Shown here piece after piece: positions 54,001 through 64,000 of a stretch of 64,000 bases of DNA. A program made the position numbers and the translations under genes. The stretch lies in the NCBI RefSeq assembly GCF_026626705.1, contig NZ_JAPNKC010000001.1, positions 1,612,001 through 1,676,000 on the forward strand, read 5' to 3'. The notes beneath the pieces are model-generated. The model was not told the DNA's origin. It searched no databases and worked only from the letters and a program-made list of their open reading frames with translations. The stretch comes from Pyxidicoccus sp. MSG2 (GTDB lineage Bacteria; Myxococcota; Myxococcia; Myxococcales; Myxococcaceae). Position 1 is the first letter of the stretch. Each line of letters opens with the position of its first letter.

Positions 54001-54034
54001 GCGTCCGCAAGGATGCCGGAACCCCGCACGGGTT

Positions 54035-57000
54035 TCACGCCCTCCGTGCCGAGGCTCTCGGACGGGTGTCCTCACCGGAAAAGAGTGACTTGAGCACCCG
54101 CCCGGTGGGCGTCTTCAGCTTCGCCACTTCACGAGGCGTGCCGGTCGCCACGATGTGGCCACCCTCCTCGCCCCCCTCGGGCCCCAATTCCACCACGTGT
54201 TCCGCCGCGCCGATGACGGACGGGTGGTGCTCGATGACCACCAGCGTGTCGCCGCGGTCCACCAGCCGGCCCATGAAGGTGATGAGCTTCTCCACGTCGC
54301 CCAGGTGCAGGCCCGTGGTGGGCTCGTCCAGCACGTACAGCGTGGGCTCGTGCCGAGCGGTGGCCGTCAGCTCCGCGGCCAGCTTCAGCCGCTGCGCCTC
54401 TCCGCCGGACAGGGTGTTGGAGCCCTGGCCCAACTGCAGGTAGCCGACACCCAGGTCGGCCAGGCACTCCAGCGGCGCGGCCACCCGGGGCAGCGCGCGG
54501 AAGACGTCCTTCGCCTCGTCGGCGGACAGCCGGAGCACGTCGCCGATGGACAGCCCGTTGTAGCGGACCTCCAGCGTGGCCGCGTCGAAGCGCGCGCCGT
54601 TGCACGCCTCACACGGCGTCACCACGTCCGGGAGGAAGGACATCTCGTGGGAGATGGCGCCCTGCCCCTCGCACGCGGTGCACCGGCCACCCTGGGCCGA
54701 GTTGAACGAGAAACGCGTGGCCGTGAAGCCGCGAATCTTCGCCTCGGGCGTGGCCGCGAATACGCGGCGCAATTCGTCCCAGATGCCCAGGAAGGTCGCC
54801 GGCACCGAGCGCGGCGTGCGGCCGATGGGCGACTGGTCCACCGACAGGACGCGCTTGATGGACTCCACCCCGCGCAGCGAGTCGAACGCCCCCGGCTTCA
54901 CGGTGACGAGCTCGAGCTTCTCGCGCAGCGCGGGGTACAGCACCTGGCGAATCAGCGTGCTCTTCCCCGAGCCGGACACGCCCGAGACGACGTTGAGCCG
55001 TCCCACCGGGAGCTTCAGGTCCACGCGCTTGAGGTTGTTGGCGCGCGCGCCCTTCAACTCCAGCCACTGCGTGGGCTCGCCGCGCCCGGACGGAGGCCGC
55101 ACCTGCGCCGCCTTCAGCGCGCGGGCCGTGGGCGAGTCACCCTCCAGCACCACGTCCGGCGCGCCCTCCGCGAGGATGTGCCCGCCGCCACGCCCGCCCG
55201 TGGGGCCCAGGTCCAGCAGGTGGTCCGCCGCGCGGATGGTGTCCGAGTCGTGCTCCACCACCAGCACCGTGGAGCCCGTGGCCACCAGGGCGCGCAGGTT
55301 GTCCAGCAGGCGGTGCGTGTCACGCGGGTGCAGGCCGATGGTGGGCTCGTCCAGCACGTACATGGCGCCGGTGAGGCCCGCGCCCAACTGCGCGGACAGC
55401 CGCAGCCGCTGCATCTCCCCACCCGACAGCGAGGCCGCGTTGCGGTCCAGTGAGAGGTAGCCCAGGCCCACGCGCTCCAGGAACTCCAGGCGCCGCAGCA
55501 GCTCCTGGCGGGACTGCTCGCCAATCAGCGCCCGGTCCCCCTTGAACTTCCACGTGCGCACGCGCGCCAGCGTCGAGGCGACGGACTGCTGCACCACCTC
55601 GTGGTAGCGCGCGGACTCCAGCCGCACGCCGCGAGGCACCGGGGCCAGCCGGCTTCCGTCGCACGTGCGGCACGGCGCCGTCTCCCCCTCGGCCATGGCC
55701 TCCGCGCCGCCCTGCACGCCGGTGCCCTCGCAGGACTCGCAGCGGCCCTGCTTCGTGTTGAAGGAGAACCAGCGCGGGTCCAATTCCGGCACGGCGGTGC
55801 CGCACTTCGGACAGGTGCGCTCGGTGGACAGCAGCGTCTCACCCTTCCCGCCGCCCACCTTCAGCGCGCCCTGGCCCCAGCCCAGCGCCTTGTCGAAGAC
55901 TTCGCGCGGCAGCTTCGACAGCTTGCCTTCGTACATGACGAGGTCGATGTCGTGCTCGCGCGTCTTCGTCAGGCGCGGCGGGTCATCCGTCGAGGACAGC
56001 TTCCCGTCGACCATCGCCTGCGCAATCCCCCCGCGCGCCGCGGCGGCGAAGACGTCCAGGTAGGTGCCCTTGCGCGCGCGCACCGCCGGCGCCAGCACCG
56101 TGCCCTCGCCCTTCATGGCCGTGAGCTGCGCGTAGAGCACGTCCGGAGTGGTGGAGGCGATGGGCGAGTCGTCGCGCGGGCAGTGCGGCTCACCCAGCTT
56201 GGCGAAGAGGAGGCGCAGGTAGTGCGCCACCTCGGTGACGGTGGCCACGGTGCTGGTGGCGCCCGCACGAGAGGTGCGCTGCTCCAGCGCCACGGAGGGC
56301 GGCAGCGAGCCGATGCGCTCCACGTCCGGGCGGGGCATGGTGGGGAGGAACTGGCGCGCGTACGGGCTCAGCGTCTCCAGGAAGCGCCGCTGGCCTTCCG
56401 CGAACACCACGTCGAACACCAGCGAGCTCTTCCCCGAGCCGCTCGGCCCCGTCACCACCGTCATCTTGCCGAGGGGAATCCGGCAGGACACGTCCTGCAG
56501 GTTGTGCTCGCGCGCGTGCTCCACCTCAATCGCGGGCACCGCGTCCTTCCCCGGCCGGCGCAGCTTCACCGAGCGCCCCAGGGGCTTGTGCTCGCCGCGC
56601 AGCGCCTTCGCGGTGGCGCCGTTCGCGCGGGCCACGTCGTCGGGGGTGCCCTCGGCCACGAGCCGGCCGCCATCGCGCCCGCCCACCGGACCCAGGTCGA
56701 TGACCCAGTCCGAGCCCTTCATCACCGACACGTCGTGGTCCACGACGATGACACTCGCACCCCGGTCCACCAACTCGTGCAGCGCGGAGATGACGTGGCG
56801 CACGTCCTCCGCGTGCAGGCCGGCGCTGGGCTCGTCGATGAGGAAGAGCGTGCCCTTCGCATTGCTGGCCAGCGCGCGCGCCAGCTTCAGCCGCTGCGCC
56901 TCGCCGCCCGACAGCGTGGACAGGGGCTGGCCCAGCGGCAGGTAGCCCAGGCCCAGCCGCGCCGCCGGCCCCAGCGTGCGCTGGAGGGCCGCGTCGTCAC

Positions 57001-59335
57001 CGAAGTGCTGGAGCACCTCCGCCACCGTCATCTCCAGCACCTGCGCCACGCTGAAGCCCTGGTGGCGCACGGCGAGCACGTCCTCCTTGAAGCGCCGGCC
57101 CCGGCACGCCGCGCACAGGAGCGCCACGTCCGCGAGGAACTGCATCTCCACCGTCTCGTAGCCCTCGCCCGAGCACGCCTCGCACCGGCCCTTGTCCACG
57201 TTGAAGGAGAAGTGCGCCGCGGTGAGGCCGCGCACCTCCGCGTCCGGCTCCGCGGCGAAGCGCTCGCGCAGCCGGTCCCACGCCTTGGTGTACGTGGCCG
57301 CGTTGCCGCGCGACGTACGCCCCAGCGGGGACTGGTCCACGAAGGTGACGTCCTCCACCGCCTCCATCCCCTCCAGCGCCTCCACCGCGCCCGGGGCCTC
57401 CACGTCCTTCACGCCCAGCCGCCGCGCCAGGTGCCGGTAGAGCACCTCGTCCATCAGCGTGCTCTTGCCCGAGCCGCTCGGCCCCGTAATCGCACACATC
57501 ACGCCCAGCGGCACGCGCACGGACAATTCCTTCAGGTTGTGCTCGCGCGCGCCCTTCACCACCAGCTCGCCCTTGCGCTGGCGCGGCGTGCGCTTCGTCT
57601 CGCCGCTCCCGGCCAGCATCCGGCCGGTGGGCAGGTCCGCCTTCTTCGCCAGCGCCTCGGGGGTGCCGTCGAAGCACAGCGTCCCGCCCTGCTTCCCCGC
57701 CCCGGGGCCCAGTTCCAGCACGCGGTGCGCGGAGCGGATGACCAGCGGGTCATGCTCGATGACCAGCGCGATGTTGCCCCGCTCCGCCAGCTCGGCGATG
57801 GCCTCCGTCAAGGGCGGCACGTCGCCCGGGTGCAGGCCCACGGTGGGCTCGTCCAGCACGAAGAGCGCGCCCGTCAGCGACGTGCCCAGCGCCGCGGTGA
57901 GGGACACGCGCTGCGCCTCGCCGCCCGACAGCGTGCGCGCCTGTCGGTCCAACGTGAGGTAGCCCAGGCCCACCCGCTGCAGGTAGCGCAGGCGGCCGGC
58001 CAGCTCGCGCCGGGCCAGGTCTCCCTGCCCGGTGGTGGTCTTCAGCGCCTCCAGTCGCGCCAGCGCGTCCGTCAGCTCCAGCCCGTGCCACGAGGGCAGA
58101 TCCAGCCCGCCCACGCGGTACGCGCGGGCCTGCTCGTTGAGCCGCGCGCCGCCGCAGTCCTTGCACAGCGAGTAGGCGCGGTAGCGGGCCAGCAGCACGC
58201 GCACGTGCATCTTGTACGTGCGGCCCTCCATCCACCGGAACCACGCGCGCACGCCCGGGTAGGCGCGGCCGTCGCGGTAGTCACCCTCGCCCTCCAGCAC
58301 CAGCTCCTGCTGCTCCGGCGTCAGCTCCCCCCAGGGCTTGTCCATGGAGATGCCCCGCGCCTTGCACCAGCGCTGGAGCATGCCGCGCTCCCACGACGTG
58401 GACTGACCGGACCACGGGCGGATGGCGCCCTTCGACAGGCTCAGCGTGGGGTTGGGAATCACCTTGCCCCAGTCGATGCCGATGGTGCGCCCGAAGCCGC
58501 GGCACGCCGCGCACGCGCCCACCGGGGACTGGTAGCTGAAGAGGCCGGGCCGCGCGGGCTCGAACTCCTTCGCGCACTTCGGACACACCAGGCCGCGCCG
58601 CAGCCGGTGGGGGGCCTGGCCGGGGATGAAGGCCAGCGCCTCGCCGTCCGCGCGCGCCCATGCGTCCTCCAGTGCCTGCGTCACGCGCGACAACTGCGCG
58701 TCCGCCAGCTTCACCCGGTCCACCACCACGCGCGCCACGCCCGCCGGGTCCGTGGCCTCGGAGGGCTTCAGGGACTCCAGCTCCTTCACCTCGCCCTGCA
58801 CCATCAGCCGGTGGTAGCCGTCCTTCAACAGCCGGGTCCGCGCGTCCAGGAACGCCGACGTGTCGGGGATGCGCACCGGGAAGGTGATGACGGCCTGCGC
58901 GTCCGGGTGCTCGCGGATGACGGCGGCCGCCGCCACGCGCGCGTCCGTGCGCACCGCCTCCACGCCGCACGTGGGGCACACCGGCACCGCCTCGCGCGTG
59001 AAGAGCGCGGACAGGTACGGCTCCACGTCCGCCAGCGTCGCCACCGTCGAGCGCGAACTCTTCACCGGGGCCCGCCGGTCCACCGCCACCCCGGCGGCCA
59101 CGGGCTCGAGCGCATCCATGGGTGGCCGCTCCAGCCGCTCCAGGAACTGCCGGGCGTACGGGCTGAAGCTCTCCACGAAGCGCCGCTGCCCCTCGGCGTA
59201 CAGGGTGTCGAGCGCCAGGCTGGACTTCCCCGCCCCGGACACGCCGGTGATGCAGACGAACTCCCCCTCCGCCAGGTCAACGGAGAGGTCCTTCAGGTTG
59301 TGCGTGCGCGCGCCTACGAGGTGGGTCTCATGCAT
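54035..59335 (-). CDS. uvrA: Double-length UvrA (tandem excinuclease ABC subunit A)
   Basis: This 1766-residue protein is about twice the size of ordinary UvrA (about 940). ATG 59335 starts [21 protein letters not shown]. Four ABC modules are present: Walker [31 protein letters not shown] and [10 protein letters not shown], and four LSGGE signatures. Each half has a UvrB-binding-like segment and Zn-finger Cys (CEACSGEG and CAACRG in half 1; [22 protein letters not shown] and CEACNG in half 2). The first half ends near residue 870, where [13 protein letters not shown] begins the second. UvrA dimerises to scan DNA damage; a covalent tandem would act as a built-in dimer. Whether it works in repair or as a resistance or paralogous ATPase cannot be decided from sequence. 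Confidence 0.9.
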   Translation of the reverse strand: MHETHLVGARTHNLKDLSVDLAEGEFVCITGVSGAGKSSLALDTLYAEGQRRFVESFSPYARQFLERLERPPMDALEPVAAGVAVDRRAPVKSSRSTVATLADVEPYLSALFTREAVPVCPTCGVEAVRTDARVAAAAVIREHPDAQAVITFPVRIPDTSAFLDARTRLLKDGYHRLMVQGEVKELESLKPSEATDPAGVARVVVDRVKLADAQLSRVTQALEDAWARADGEALAFIPGQAPHRLRRGLVCPKCAKEFEPARPGLFSYQSPVGACAACRGFGRTIGIDWGKVIPNPTLSLSKGAIRPWSGQSTSWERGMLQRWCKARGISMDKPWGELTPEQQELVLEGEGDYRDGRAYPGVRAWFRWMEGRTYKMHVRVLLARYRAYSLCKDCGGARLNEQARAYRVGGLDLPSWHGLELTDALARLEALKTTTGQGDLARRELAGRLRYLQRVGLGYLTLDRQARTLSGGEAQRVSLTAALGTSLTGALFVLDEPTVGLHPGDVPPLTEAIAELAERGNIALVIEHDPLVIRSAHRVLELGPGAGKQGGTLCFDGTPEALAKKADLPTGRMLAGSGETKRTPRQRKGELVVKGAREHNLKELSVRVPLGVMCAITGPSGSGKSTLMDEVLYRHLARRLGVKDVEAPGAVEALEGMEAVEDVTFVDQSPLGRTSRGNAATYTKAWDRLRERFAAEPDAEVRGLTAAHFSFNVDKGRCEACSGEGYETVEMQFLADVALLCAACRGRRFKEDVLAVRHQGFSVAQVLEMTVAEVLQHFGDDAALQRTLGPAARLGLGYLPLGQPLSTLSGGEAQRLKLARALASNAKGTLFLIDEPSAGLHAEDVRHVISALHELVDRGASVIVVDHDVSVMKGSDWVIDLGPVGGRDGGRLVAEGTPDDVARANGATAKALRGEHKPLGRSVKLRRPGKDAVPAIEVEHAREHNLQDVSCRIPLGKMTVVTGPSGSGKSSLVFDVVFAEGQRRFLETLSPYARQFLPTMPRPDVERIGSLPPSVALEQRTSRAGATSTVATVTEVAHYLRLLFAKLGEPHCPRDDSPIASTTPDVLYAQLTAMKGEGTVLAPAVRARKGTYLDVFAAAARGGIAQAMVDGKLSSTDDPPRLTKTREHDIDLVMYEGKLSKLPREVFDKALGWGQGALKVGGGKGETLLSTERTCPKCGTAVPELDPRWFSFNTKQGRCESCEGTGVQGGAEAMAEGETAPCRTCDGSRLAPVPRGVRLESARYHEVVQQSVASTLARVRTWKFKGDRALIGEQSRQELLRRLEFLERVGLGYLSLDRNAASLSGGEMQRLRLSAQLGAGLTGAMYVLDEPTIGLHPRDTHRLLDNLRALVATGSTVLVVEHDSDTIRAADHLLDLGPTGGRGGGHILAEGAPDVVLEGDSPTARALKAAQVRPPSGRGEPTQWLELKGARANNLKRVDLKLPVGRLNVVSGVSGSGKSTLIRQVLYPALREKLELVTVKPGAFDSLRGVESIKRVLSVDQSPIGRTPRSVPATFLGIWDELRRVFAATPEAKIRGFTATRFSFNSAQGGRCTACEGQGAISHEMSFLPDVVTPCEACNGARFDAATLEVRYNGLSIGDVLRLSADEAKDVFRALPRVAAPLECLADLGVGYLQLGQGSNTLSGGEAQRLKLAAELTATARHEPTLYVLDEPTTGLHLGDVEKLITFMGRLVDRGDTLVVIEHHPSVIGAAEHVVELGPEGGEEGGHIVATGTPREVAKLKTPTGRVLKSLFSGEDTRPRASARRA

Positions 59336-59471
59336 GGAGGTCGCAGGTTTAACGAGCGGACACTTCTTCGCCAACGACAAGTAGGACCCTGGTGCAGTGG
59401 GCCCTCCCCCGGGTTGGGTGCCGGGCGAGCGGCTGCTAGAAGTAGAGCTTCCCGTGACTCTGGAGGTCCCC

Positions 59472-60470
59472 ATGTCCGAAGCCACCGATAGGGCGCCTCC
59501 CCGGGACGCGCTGGTCCAGGCCTCCCCCTCCCTGGTGATGCTGGAAGTGGACGGCCGCACCGCGTCCGGCTTCGTGGCCTCGGCGGAAGGGCACCTCGTC
59601 ACCAGCCTCCACGCGGTGGCCGGAGCGCGCAGCATCGGCGCGGTGATGTCGGATGGCGTGCGCTCGGAGGTGGTGCAGGTGGTGGCCCTGGACGAGCGGA
59701 GGGACCTCGCCATCCTCCGGCTGCCCCTGCCGGACATGGTGCCCGCGCTCGCGCTGTCCCCCCATCCGCTGCCCGCGGAGGGCGAGAGCGTCTACGTCCT
59801 GCGCGCGGTGGGAGGCCCTGCCCCGGAGGTGCGGACGCTGGAGGTGCGCGCGGTGCAGGTGCTGGGCGACTGGCTCACGCTGCTGGAGCTGACGCGCACC
59901 CTCGCGGAGGAGTCCTCGGGCGGCCCGGTGCTGGACGCGCGTGGCGCCGTGGTGGGCGTGGCCACCGCGGCCCTGGCCAACGGCCGCTCGCTGGGGCTCG
60001 TCATCCCCACCCGCTACGTGACGCCCCTGCTGCGCGGCACCGCGTCGGCGCCACTGTCCGCGCTGGAGGCCCCCCGGCGGAGGTCGGGCCGCGTGCGCCA
60101 GGTGCCCCAGCACCCGCTGAGCACGCTGGAGGGCGCCTCCATGAGCGCGGTGGAGTCCATCGCCAGCACCCTGGGCCAGGCCATCAACGTGGGCGCCCCC
60201 GCCTACAACCGGGGCGACATCGAGGGCTGCTACCGGCTCTACGCCCGCACCGCCGAGCAGCTCATCGACGAGCGCGGCGACTGCCCCGGCGCCCAGCGCG
60301 CCCTGCGCGACGGGCTTTTGCGCTGCGTGGACCTCAGTGACGCGGATGACCGGGCCTGGGCCCTGCGCGACACCTTCGACGGGCTGCTGGACGTCATCCA
60401 GCGCTGGCTCGCGGTCCGCCCCGCGGCGGCTCCGGGGCGAAAGCCGCCCCCGAAGCGGTTCCTCAACTGA
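59472..60470 (+). CDS. Trypsin-like serine protease with helical C-terminal domain, no signal peptide
   Basis: This 332-residue protein starts at ATG 59472 with GGAGG 5-6 bases upstream. The chymotrypsin/HtrA-type triad is H47 (TSLHAVAG), D78 (ERRDLAIL) and S149 (EESSGGPVL), with short strands around. Residues about 225-315 form a helical domain (SMSAVESIASTLGQAINVGAPAYNRGDIEGCYRLYARTAEQLI) seen in other contexts as a stand-alone module. There is no signal peptide, so it should act in the cytoplasm unless exported by another route. It converges on the DUF2378 gene, with 9 bases between the stop codons. Confidence 0.8.
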   Translation: MSEATDRAPPRDALVQASPSLVMLEVDGRTASGFVASAEGHLVTSLHAVAGARSIGAVMSDGVRSEVVQVVALDERRDLAILRLPLPDMVPALALSPHPLPAEGESVYVLRAVGGPAPEVRTLEVRAVQVLGDWLTLLELTRTLAEESSGGPVLDARGAVVGVATAALANGRSLGLVIPTRYVTPLLRGTASAPLSALEAPRRRSGRVRQVPQHPLSTLEGASMSAVESIASTLGQAINVGAPAYNRGDIEGCYRLYARTAEQLIDERGDCPGAQRALRDGLLRCVDLSDADDRAWALRDTFDGLLDVIQRWLAVRPAAAPGRKPPPKRFLN

Positions 60471-60479
60471 AAGGCGCGC

Positions 60480-61067
60480 TCAGCGCTCCTCCCACACCAC
60501 ACGCAGGAGGTACCCGGTGGGCTGGCGCTCCAGCACCTCCACCCGCGGCGTCACCCGGGTGAGGCGCAGCACGCCCTCCACCACGCCCGCCACGAAGTCG
60601 GGCAGCGGGTCCGGGTCCAACACGCGCACCCGCCACTCGCGCGACTGTACGGGCTCCAGCAGCATCCGCATGTCCTCGCGCCCCGCCTTGAGGTACGTCG
60701 GCAGCCGCGTCAGGCACCGCTCCGTGCCCAGCAGCGGCGCGGCGGTGGCGAAGATGCGCCCCACCAGCGTCTGCGCGAAGCCCTCCAGGTACTTGTGCCC
60801 CAGCGCCCGGTTGGCGACCTCGGGCGGCTCCCCGGCGAAGGCGTAGCGCCGGGCCACCCCGAGCGCCGCCCGCCACACCGACAGCGGGTAGTATTCCTGC
60901 GCGGCCTCCGGGTCATAGCCAATGTCACGCAGCGACTGGGCAAAGCCCCCCGTGGGCTTCAGCGCGTGGACGAACAGCCCCTCGAAATTGCGCCGTGGCA
61001 CCTGCACGGGCATGGGAAGCGGCCTCCGCGGCTCCAGGGCCGGCTCGCTCAATCCCCTCCGTTCCAT
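60480..61067 (-). CDS. DUF2378 (TIGR02265) family protein
   Basis: This 195-residue protein starts at ATG 61067, preceded by GGGGGG. The pattern FEGLFVHALKPTGGFAQSLRDIGYDPEAAQEYYPLSVWRAAL, RALGHKYLEGFAQTLVG and LGTERCLTRLPTYLKAGRED is typical of the Myxococcus paralogous family DUF2378. The fold and activity are unknown, and neighbours are unrelated. It is divergent from the hybrid histidine kinase (160-bp gap), so both may be regulated together. Confidence 0.8.
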   Translation of the reverse strand: MERRGLSEPALEPRRPLPMPVQVPRRNFEGLFVHALKPTGGFAQSLRDIGYDPEAAQEYYPLSVWRAALGVARRYAFAGEPPEVANRALGHKYLEGFAQTLVGRIFATAAPLLGTERCLTRLPTYLKAGREDMRMLLEPVQSREWRVRVLDPDPLPDFVAGVVEGVLRLTRVTPRVEVLERQPTGYLLRVVWEER

Positions 61068-61227
61068 CCGTGTCCCCCCTCCATCTGCACCGGGATGACC
61101 CGGTCCGGCCCGCACTGTACCAGCCGGGTGACTCCGTGCCCTCCAGTCCCCGGCTAACGCTAAGGACACCACACTTTTACAACCCGAAGGCTCGTGCAAC
61201 GATGAATGTTTGTTCGCGAGGAGTCCG

Positions 61228-63522
61228 ATGCGGGTCCTGATCGTCACCCAGGCCGGGGTGGACCTGGCGCCACTGGAGTCCCGGCTACGGGCACGGGGTC
61301 ACACGGTTGTCACAGCGGCGCGTGACGCCGAGGTGCCGGCCGTCTGGCGCTCGGGCGCCTGTGCGCTCGTGGTGGTGGACGCCCACGGTCCGTCGTCACC
61401 CGTGCCCCTCCTGCGCGCCCTGCGCAGCCTCCCCGGCGGCGTGGAGGCGGTGGTGCTGCTCTTGGGGCCGCGCTCGGCGATGGGGACGCTGCACGCCGCC
61501 GTCGAGGCCGGCGCGGACGAGGTGCTGACGTGGCCGGCCGACGCGGCGGAGCTGGAGCTGCGGCTGGAATTGGCCGAGCGCCGCTTCGCCCGGCGCCAGA
61601 GCCGTACGAGCGTGCCGTATGGAGACGAGCTGCGCGACAGCCTGCTGTCGGTGTCCCCCGTCCCCACGTCCATCACCACCCTGACGGACGGCCGCATCGT
61701 CGCGGCGAACGACGCGTACTTCCAGGCCTTCGGCTACTCGCGCGACGAGGTCATCGGCCGCACCACGGTGGACCTGCGCCTGTGGGAGCGCCCCTTCGAC
61801 CGCTCTCAAGTGGTGGAGCGGCTGAAGCGGCACGGCTCGGTGCGCGGGGTGGACGCGCAGTACCACACGCGCTCGGGCGAGGTGCGGCACACGCTCTTGT
61901 TCATGGGGCTGGTGCCCTACGCGGGCTCGCCGCACATCATCTCCTTCTTCCCGGACATCACCCCGCTGAAGCGGGCCGAGGAGGAGCTGCGCCGCTCCGA
62001 GGTGAGCTTCCGCACCCTCATCGAGAGCCTGCCGGACCTGATGGCCGTCTTCGACAAGGAGGCGCGCGTGCGCTACGCGAACCTCAAGGTGGCCGCGGCG
62101 CTGGGCTACACGGACGTGCGCGAGCTGATTGGCAAGCACATCTCCGACATCATCCCCGCGGAGGACTTCAAGTCGGCGGACGCGCGCATGCACGAGGCGC
62201 TGCGCACCGGCCGCGCCGCGCTCCAGGAGCGCCGGCTGCTGCGCAAGGACGGCAGCATCCTCTACGTGGAGTCCACCACCTTCCCCCTGCCCTTCGACGG
62301 CGAGGACGCCATCGTCTCCGTGTCGCACGACCTCACCGAGCGCCACCAGATGCAGGCGCGGCTTTTGCTCGCGGAGCGGATGGCGTCGGTGGGCACGCTG
62401 GCGGCGGGCGTGGCGCATGAAATCAACAACCCGCTGGCCTACCTCACGGCGAACCTCGCCTTCGCGCGCGAGGAGCTGAGCAACCTCCTGGCGGACGGCA
62501 CGCGGGAGCTGGAGCCGAAGCTGGCGGGCTCGGTGGCGGACGCACGGTCCGCGCTCGCCGAGGCGCAGCAGGGCGCGGAGCGGGTGCGCACCATCGTCCG
62601 CGACTTGAAGACCTTCAGCCGGGTGGACTCGGCGGACAACACGGACGTGGACGTGCGGCAGGTGCTGGAGTCCACGCTGAACCTGGCGACCACCGAAATC
62701 CGCCACCGCGCGCAGTTGGTGAAGCAGTTCGACGAGGTGCCCCGGGTGCGCGCCAACGAGTCGCGCCTGGGCCAGGTGTTCCTCAACCTGCTCGTCAACG
62801 CCGCGCAGGCCATTCCCGGCGGCACGCCGGACCGGCACGAAATCCGGGTGGCCACACGCCTGGGCAGCGGCGGCCGGGTGATGGTGGAGGTGGCGGACAC
62901 CGGCACGGGCATCCCTTCCGAGCACCTGCCGCGCCTGTTCGACCCCTTCTTCACGACGAAGGAGCCGGGCGTGGGCACCGGGCTCGGGCTGTCCATCTGC
63001 CACAGCCTCGTCGCGGCGCTGGGCGGCGAAATCCACGTGGAGAGCGAGCAGGGCAAGGGCTCCACCTTCCGCGTCCTGCTGCCCGCGTCGAAGCCGGCGG
63101 AGTCGGCCCCCGAAGCGCCTCCGCCCCCGCCGCCCTCCTCGGAGAAGCGGGGCCGGCTGCTGGTGGTGGACGACGAGCCGCTCGTCTGCACCGCGCTGGG
63201 GCGCACGCTGCGGCCCCACCATGACGTGACGCTGTCCACGCGCGCCCAGGAGGCGCTGGAGCGAATCGAGGCCGGCGAGCGCTTCGACGTCGTCTTCTGC
63301 GACCTGATGATGCCGGGCATGAGCGGCATGGACTTCTACTCGGCCCTGAAGGAGCGCTACCCGGAGCAGGCCCGGTGCGTGGTGTTCCTCACCGGCGGCG
63401 CCGTGACGCAGCAGGCCCGCGCCTTCCTGGAGACCGTCCCCAGCCCCCACATCGAGAAGCCCTTCGCCGGGCGGGAGTTGCTCTCCCTGGTGCAGGAGCG
63501 CCTGGGCCGCGCTTCCACATGA
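61228..63522 (+). CDS. Hybrid sensor histidine kinase with pseudo-receiver, PAS and receiver domains
   Basis: This 764-residue protein starts at ATG 61228, with GAGGAG 5 bases upstream; an earlier TTG at 61210 is possible. Residues 1-125 are a receiver-like fold (MRVLIVTQAG, VVVDAHGPSSP) lacking the usual acidic pair. Two PAS domains follow (about 140-265 and 270-385). HisKA has H397 in GVAHEINNPLAYL, then HATPase_c boxes DTGTGIPSEHL and GTGLGLSICHS. The C-terminal receiver has VVDDEP and phospho-acceptor D692 in CDLMMPGMSG. No transmembrane segment, so it senses a cytoplasmic signal through PAS or the pseudo-receiver. The output partner is not encoded here. Confidence 0.93.
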   Translation: MRVLIVTQAGVDLAPLESRLRARGHTVVTAARDAEVPAVWRSGACALVVVDAHGPSSPVPLLRALRSLPGGVEAVVLLLGPRSAMGTLHAAVEAGADEVLTWPADAAELELRLELAERRFARRQSRTSVPYGDELRDSLLSVSPVPTSITTLTDGRIVAANDAYFQAFGYSRDEVIGRTTVDLRLWERPFDRSQVVERLKRHGSVRGVDAQYHTRSGEVRHTLLFMGLVPYAGSPHIISFFPDITPLKRAEEELRRSEVSFRTLIESLPDLMAVFDKEARVRYANLKVAAALGYTDVRELIGKHISDIIPAEDFKSADARMHEALRTGRAALQERRLLRKDGSILYVESTTFPLPFDGEDAIVSVSHDLTERHQMQARLLLAERMASVGTLAAGVAHEINNPLAYLTANLAFAREELSNLLADGTRELEPKLAGSVADARSALAEAQQGAERVRTIVRDLKTFSRVDSADNTDVDVRQVLESTLNLATTEIRHRAQLVKQFDEVPRVRANESRLGQVFLNLLVNAAQAIPGGTPDRHEIRVATRLGSGGRVMVEVADTGTGIPSEHLPRLFDPFFTTKEPGVGTGLGLSICHSLVAALGGEIHVESEQGKGSTFRVLLPASKPAESAPEAPPPPPPSSEKRGRLLVVDDEPLVCTALGRTLRPHHDVTLSTRAQEALERIEAGERFDVVFCDLMMPGMSGMDFYSALKERYPEQARCVVFLTGGAVTQQARAFLETVPSPHIEKPFAGRELLSLVQERLGRAST

Positions 63523-63614
63523 CGCCGCGTGCCCTCACACTGCTACGGCGTTTGAGGGCCTGATACGTGCGCGGAAACAGCGACATGCTCCCCACATCTC
63601 GAGAGGAGCGGGCG

Positions 63615-64000
63615 TCAAGCCTGCTTTTTCACCTGTAACTCCACGACGCGCGCGGATGCGATCTCCCCGAGGACTCTCCGCAAGGTTCCAACACTATTAC
63701 CTCCGAGGTCGAACGCCCTCCGGTTCCCTGTCCCCGACCTCGGCGTGCCCGTGCACACCATGACCGCATCGGGCCGCTCATACAGTCTGCAGAGCGGGCC
63801 GGTGGGAATCGGTTGGTCGAATCCAAGACGGCTCATCACAGGGTCGAGGTTCGTCAAGAAGTCTGGGGTGTCGCCCTTGAGGCTGCCGCTGCTGGTGTGC
63901 GCCGCCCTGTCGATGCGGAACAGGGAGAGCGCCCCCCACGCAAGCATCTCCCGCAGCGTCTCGAAGGCGTCGGTCAACTCCGTGCCGCGAGCTTCGCGCG
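63615..64000 (-). CDS. Hypothetical protein, 5' end outside window
   Basis: At least 128 residues are encoded from the window edge to a TGA at 63615. The frame is still open at position 64000, so the N-terminus is missing; a TTG at 63977 is only a weak internal candidate. The visible part (TDAFETLREMLAWGALSLFRIDRAAHTSSGSL..., GFDQPIPTGPLCRLYERPDAVMVCTG) is soluble alpha/beta sequence without a recognised motif. Codon use is less GC-rich at third positions than in the histidine kinase next door, similar to the accessory genes near 40 kb. Confidence 0.5.
   Translation of the reverse strand, partial: REARGTELTDAFETLREMLAWGALSLFRIDRAAHTSSGSLKGDTPDFLTNLDPVMSRLGFDQPIPTGPLCRLYERPDAVMVCTGTPRSGTGNRRAFDLGGNSVGTLRRVLGEIASARVVELQVKKQA

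Noticed and set aside
63531..63559. GCCCTCA/TGAGGGC repeat after the histidine kinase as terminator
   Set aside because: The stem is only 7 bp with a 15-base loop and no T-run; too weak to report.

Overview
The window is a gene-dense (about 70% GC, strong G/C preference at third codon positions) piece of a chromosome from a myxobacterium, most likely Myxococcaceae (Myxococcus, Corallococcus or Pyxidicoccus type). The evidence is protein families largely confined to that group (DUF2381/TIGR02268, DUF2378/TIGR02265-like proteins), a mitochondrial-type elongation factor G, many lipoproteins and secreted proteins, and a Ser/Thr protein kinase. No rRNA, tRNA, CRISPR array, insertion sequence or replication origin was recognised.

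Layout. 1-13 kb: the last codons of an amine-oxidase-like gene, a secreted Gly/Ala/Ser/Thr-repeat protein, an LVIVD beta-propeller lipoprotein, a very large secreted metallopeptidase/propeller/barrel protein, a DUF2892 membrane protein, a CotH-kinase lipoprotein, a DCC-family (DUF393) protein and PBP1C. 13-20 kb: a PLD-family phosphodiesterase and a 1915-residue bacterial alpha-2-macroglobulin with a thioester motif; PBP1C plus alpha-2-macroglobulin is the classic periplasmic defence/repair pair. 20-30 kb: housekeeping and metabolic genes (TrmJ-like RNA methyltransferase, DUF1028 protein, RsuA-family pseudouridine synthase, soluble transhydrogenase, NTF2-like protein, EF-G of the spd/mitochondrial type, ABC-F ATPase Uup). 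30-39 kb: transport and envelope genes (ADOP/MacB-like permease, outer-membrane protein, OPT transporter, dicarboxylate symporter), SlyD, a 2OG-Fe(II) oxygenase-like protein and an orphan beta-class DNA methyltransferase.

39.4-49.1 kb is the accessory part, with visibly lower third-position GC in places. It holds an immunity-toxin-immunity cassette: a lipoprotein with a C-terminal PD-(D/E)xK-like nuclease domain, flanked by two DUF3396 proteins whose C-terminal thirds are nearly identical. Between the first immunity gene and the toxin lies a decayed 3' end of a DUF2381 gene, matching the intact DUF2381 gene after the second immunity gene, so the module arose by segmental duplication. Next come a Ser/Thr kinase-DUF2381 operon, a translationally coupled YcaO-TfuA pair (backbone thioamide/azoline chemistry, no precursor seen) and an Imm11-suppressor-of-fused double immunity protein.

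49-64 kb: peroxiredoxin, a DUF2378-like protein, an ECF sigma/anti-sigma/Spy-CpxP-like operon, a DUF5996 protein, a periplasmic glutathione peroxidase, a double-length UvrA with four ABC ATPase modules, a cytoplasmic trypsin-like protease, a second DUF2378 protein, a hybrid PAS histidine kinase and a partial unknown gene at the edge. Two further gene remnants were found: an alpha/beta-hydrolase C-terminus (23252-23449) and a twice-frameshifted small gene (2159-2380). All family assignments come from reading motifs; no database search was run.
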